Shown: positions 10,959 to 12,403 of the stretch, one piece after another | How positions within the stretch are numbered: the first letter of the stretch is position 1 | Layout: each line of letters begins with the position of its first letter | DNA from: Clostridiales bacterium | Lineage (GTDB): Bacteria > Bacillota > Clostridia > Saccharofermentanales > Saccharofermentanaceae | Direction: 5' to 3' | Length of the DNA: 12,403 nt | Assembly (NCBI GenBank): GCA_003543635.1 | Contig: DNAE01000035.1 | Location: 1-12,403 of the forward strand | Made by a program: the position numbers and the translations under genes | The notes under the pieces: generated by a model | Told to the model about the DNA's origin: nothing | Seen by the model: only the letters and a program-made list of their open reading frames with translations | Database searches by the model: none

Positions 10959-12403
10959 ATGTACGCACCATATCCCGAGAATATGATGGAATCCATCAAG
11001 AAGGTGGAAGCAACCAGAGCAGAAAGAATGAAGACAGAGCCCAGACGTCTCACCGCAGACGAGAAGGACGCTCTCCTTGCAAAGTTCCATCCCGACTACA
11101 ACAGTGATTCCTTTGCGGAGATCAAGGTAGGCCCCAACAAGGGTCAGAAGGCTCCCCTGGAGCTGGCCGAGATGCTCCATTCCACATCCCGTCTCATGAC
11201 GGACAAGGTAGATATCAGCAAGATCGATTACGACGTTGACGTTCTCGTCATCGGCGGCGGCGGAGCAGGTTCCTCCTGCGCCATCGAGGCTCACAACGCC
11301 GGCGCGAACGTAATGATCGTTACAAAGCTCAGGATCGGCGATGCCAATACCATGATGGCCGAGGGTGGTATCCAGGCAGCTGACAAGGAGAATGACTCCC
11401 CCGTTCAGCACTACCTCGACTGCTTCGGCGGCGGACACTTCGCTGCAAGACCCGAGCTGGTCAAGAGACTCGTAACCGAGGCTCCCGCTGCCATCAAGTG
11501 GCTCAACGAGCTTGGTGTAGAGTTCGATAAGGAAGCAGACGGAACCATGATCACCACCCACGGCGGCGGAACATCCAGAAAGAGGATGCACGCAGCTAAG
11601 GACTACTCCGGTGCAGAGATCATGAGAACTCTCCGTGATGAGGTCATCAACCTCGGTATTCCCGTTATCGAGTTCACATCCGCCGTGGAGCTCATCAAGG
11701 ACGATAAGGGCCAGGTTGCAGGTGCAGTCCTCCTCAACATGGAGACCGGCGACTACTCCGTTGCAAAGGCAAAGACCGTGGTCATCGCAACAGGCGGTGC
11801 CGGAAGGATGCACTACAACGGATTCCCCACATCCAACCACTACGGCGCAACGGCCGACGGACTTATCCTCGGCTACAGGGCAGGTGCTCCCCTCCTTTAT
11901 CAGGATTCCATCCAGTACCACCCCACCGGTGCCGTATTCCCCTCCCAGATCCTGGGTGCTCTCGTTACGGAGAAGGTAAGATCCGTAGGTGCTCAGCTCG
12001 TTAACGCAAACGGCGAGGCTTACATCCATCCCCTGGAGACAAGAGACGTTAACGCTTCCGGCGTTATCAGGGAGTGCAGAGAGGGAAGAGGTGTTGATGT
12101 TCCCGGCGGCCTTAAGGGCGTATGGCTCGACACACCCATGATCGAGATCCTGGGCGGTGAGGGCACCATCGAGAAGAGGATCCCCGCCATGTTCCGTATG
12201 TACATGAACTACGGCATCGACATGAGAAAGGTACCCATCCTCATCTATCCCACGCTCCACTACCAGAACGGCGGACTTGAGATCAACGGTGACGGATTCA
12301 CCAACGTTATCCCCAACCTCCTCGTTGCAGGTGAGGCTGCGGGCGGTATCCACGGTACTAACCGTCTCATGGGTAACTCCCTCCTGGACGTTATCGTATT
12401 CGG
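10959..12403 (+). CDS. Fumarate reductase/succinate dehydrogenase-type flavoprotein subunit (3' end beyond window)
   Basis: The open frame runs from ATG 10959 (GGAGG 7 nt upstream) without a stop to the right edge, 481 complete codons. After an unusual leader of about 95 residues comes the FAD Rossmann motif GGGGAG (99-104), then MAEGG (133-137), VIATGGAGR and IQYHPTG. By alignment from memory to E. coli FrdA, the substrate residues are all present: His321 (H232), Glu338 (E245), Arg362 (R287), His434 (H355) and Arg469 (R390). The residue corresponding to the covalent-FAD histidine is Asn130, so FAD should be bound noncovalently, as in soluble fumarate reductases, TfrA and L-aspartate oxidase. 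Aspartate oxidase is less likely given the partner iron-sulfur gene. Likely reaction: fumarate to succinate, or a close unsaturated acid, in the cytosol. The reverse direction cannot be excluded. The C-terminal capping end is not visible. Confidence 0.88.
   Translation, partial: MYAPYPENMMESIKKVEATRAERMKTEPRRLTADEKDALLAKFHPDYNSDSFAEIKVGPNKGQKAPLELAEMLHSTSRLMTDKVDISKIDYDVDVLVIGGGGAGSSCAIEAHNAGANVMIVTKLRIGDANTMMAEGGIQAADKENDSPVQHYLDCFGGGHFAARPELVKRLVTEAPAAIKWLNELGVEFDKEADGTMITTHGGGTSRKRMHAAKDYSGAEIMRTLRDEVINLGIPVIEFTSAVELIKDDKGQVAGAVLLNMETGDYSVAKAKTVVIATGGAGRMHYNGFPTSNHYGATADGLILGYRAGAPLLYQDSIQYHPTGAVFPSQILGALVTEKVRSVGAQLVNANGEAYIHPLETRDVNASGVIRECREGRGVDVPGGLKGVWLDTPMIEILGGEGTIEKRIPAMFRMYMNYGIDMRKVPILIYPTLHYQNGGLEINGDGFTNVIPNLLVAGEAAGGIHGTNRLMGNSLLDVIVF

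Noticed and set aside
10116..12353. 745-codon minus-strand frame opposite flxA, the B subunit and the flavoprotein
   Set aside because: It covers three confidently assigned plus-strand genes and their gaps, is explained by the same codon bias, and has a low-complexity Val/Leu/Gly/Asp-rich translation without motifs.
10959..12403. L-aspartate oxidase (NadB) as the identity of the last gene
   Set aside because: NadB shares the fold and noncovalent FAD, but this gene directly follows a matching [2Fe-2S]/2x[4Fe-4S] subunit, has a long extra N-terminus, and no NAD-biosynthesis genes (nadA, nadC) are nearby.
1..12403. Signs of horizontal transfer or mobile elements
   Set aside because: No transposase, integrase, tRNA edge or direct repeats were seen, and codon choice looks similar between the left and right parts by eye. 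A quantitative composition test was not possible.

Overview
The window reads as chromosome of an anaerobic Bacillota, most likely a Clostridia/Lachnospiraceae-type gut or rumen bacterium. This is inferred from strong purine-rich Shine-Dalgarno sites, AGA/AGG-rich arginine codons, an HTH-less LacI-type sensor fused to GGDEF, and a soluble flavin-based electron-bifurcation operon. No tRNA, rRNA, CRISPR array, insertion sequence or phage gene was seen.

Left part (1-3537) is a carbohydrate-sensing neighbourhood. An MFS transporter gene leaves the window leftwards. Divergent from it is a cytoplasmic GH17-type beta-1,3-glucanase, whose stop overlaps a previously unlisted 38-codon single-span membrane peptide. 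Then comes a 770-residue protein with a LacI-like sugar-binding sensor, a probable GAF-like middle and a GGDEF diguanylate cyclase domain with intact active and inhibitory sites. Together they suggest uptake and intracellular cleavage of beta-glucan oligosaccharides beside a sugar-responsive c-di-GMP enzyme.

The junction (3538-3730) holds a possible terminator, an extended -10 promoter overlapped by a 10-bp palindrome, and a leader with two abutting hairpins. A 27-codon open frame runs through the leader and ends in ATGA overlap with the next gene.

Right part (3731-12403) is one tight operon of nine genes, with intergenic distances from -13 to +20 nt: hdrB-hdrC-hdrA-flxD-flxC-flxB-flxA followed by a fumarate-reductase-type iron-sulfur subunit and flavoprotein; the flavoprotein runs off the right edge. 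FlxA should take electrons from NADH. FlxB, FlxC and FlxD would pass them to the HdrA flavin, where bifurcation to ferredoxin and to HdrC/HdrB is expected. The last two genes resemble the FAD subunit and the front half of the iron-sulfur subunit of methanogen thiol:fumarate reductase (TfrAB), while the CCG half of TfrB is present here as the separate HdrB. No membrane anchor is seen in any of the nine. My main hypothesis is therefore a soluble NADH-dependent, ferredoxin-reducing (bifurcating) fumarate reductase, or a reductase of a related unsaturated acid. Fumarate as substrate is supported by conserved catalytic residues; coupling to HdrABC-FlxABCD is inference from gene order.
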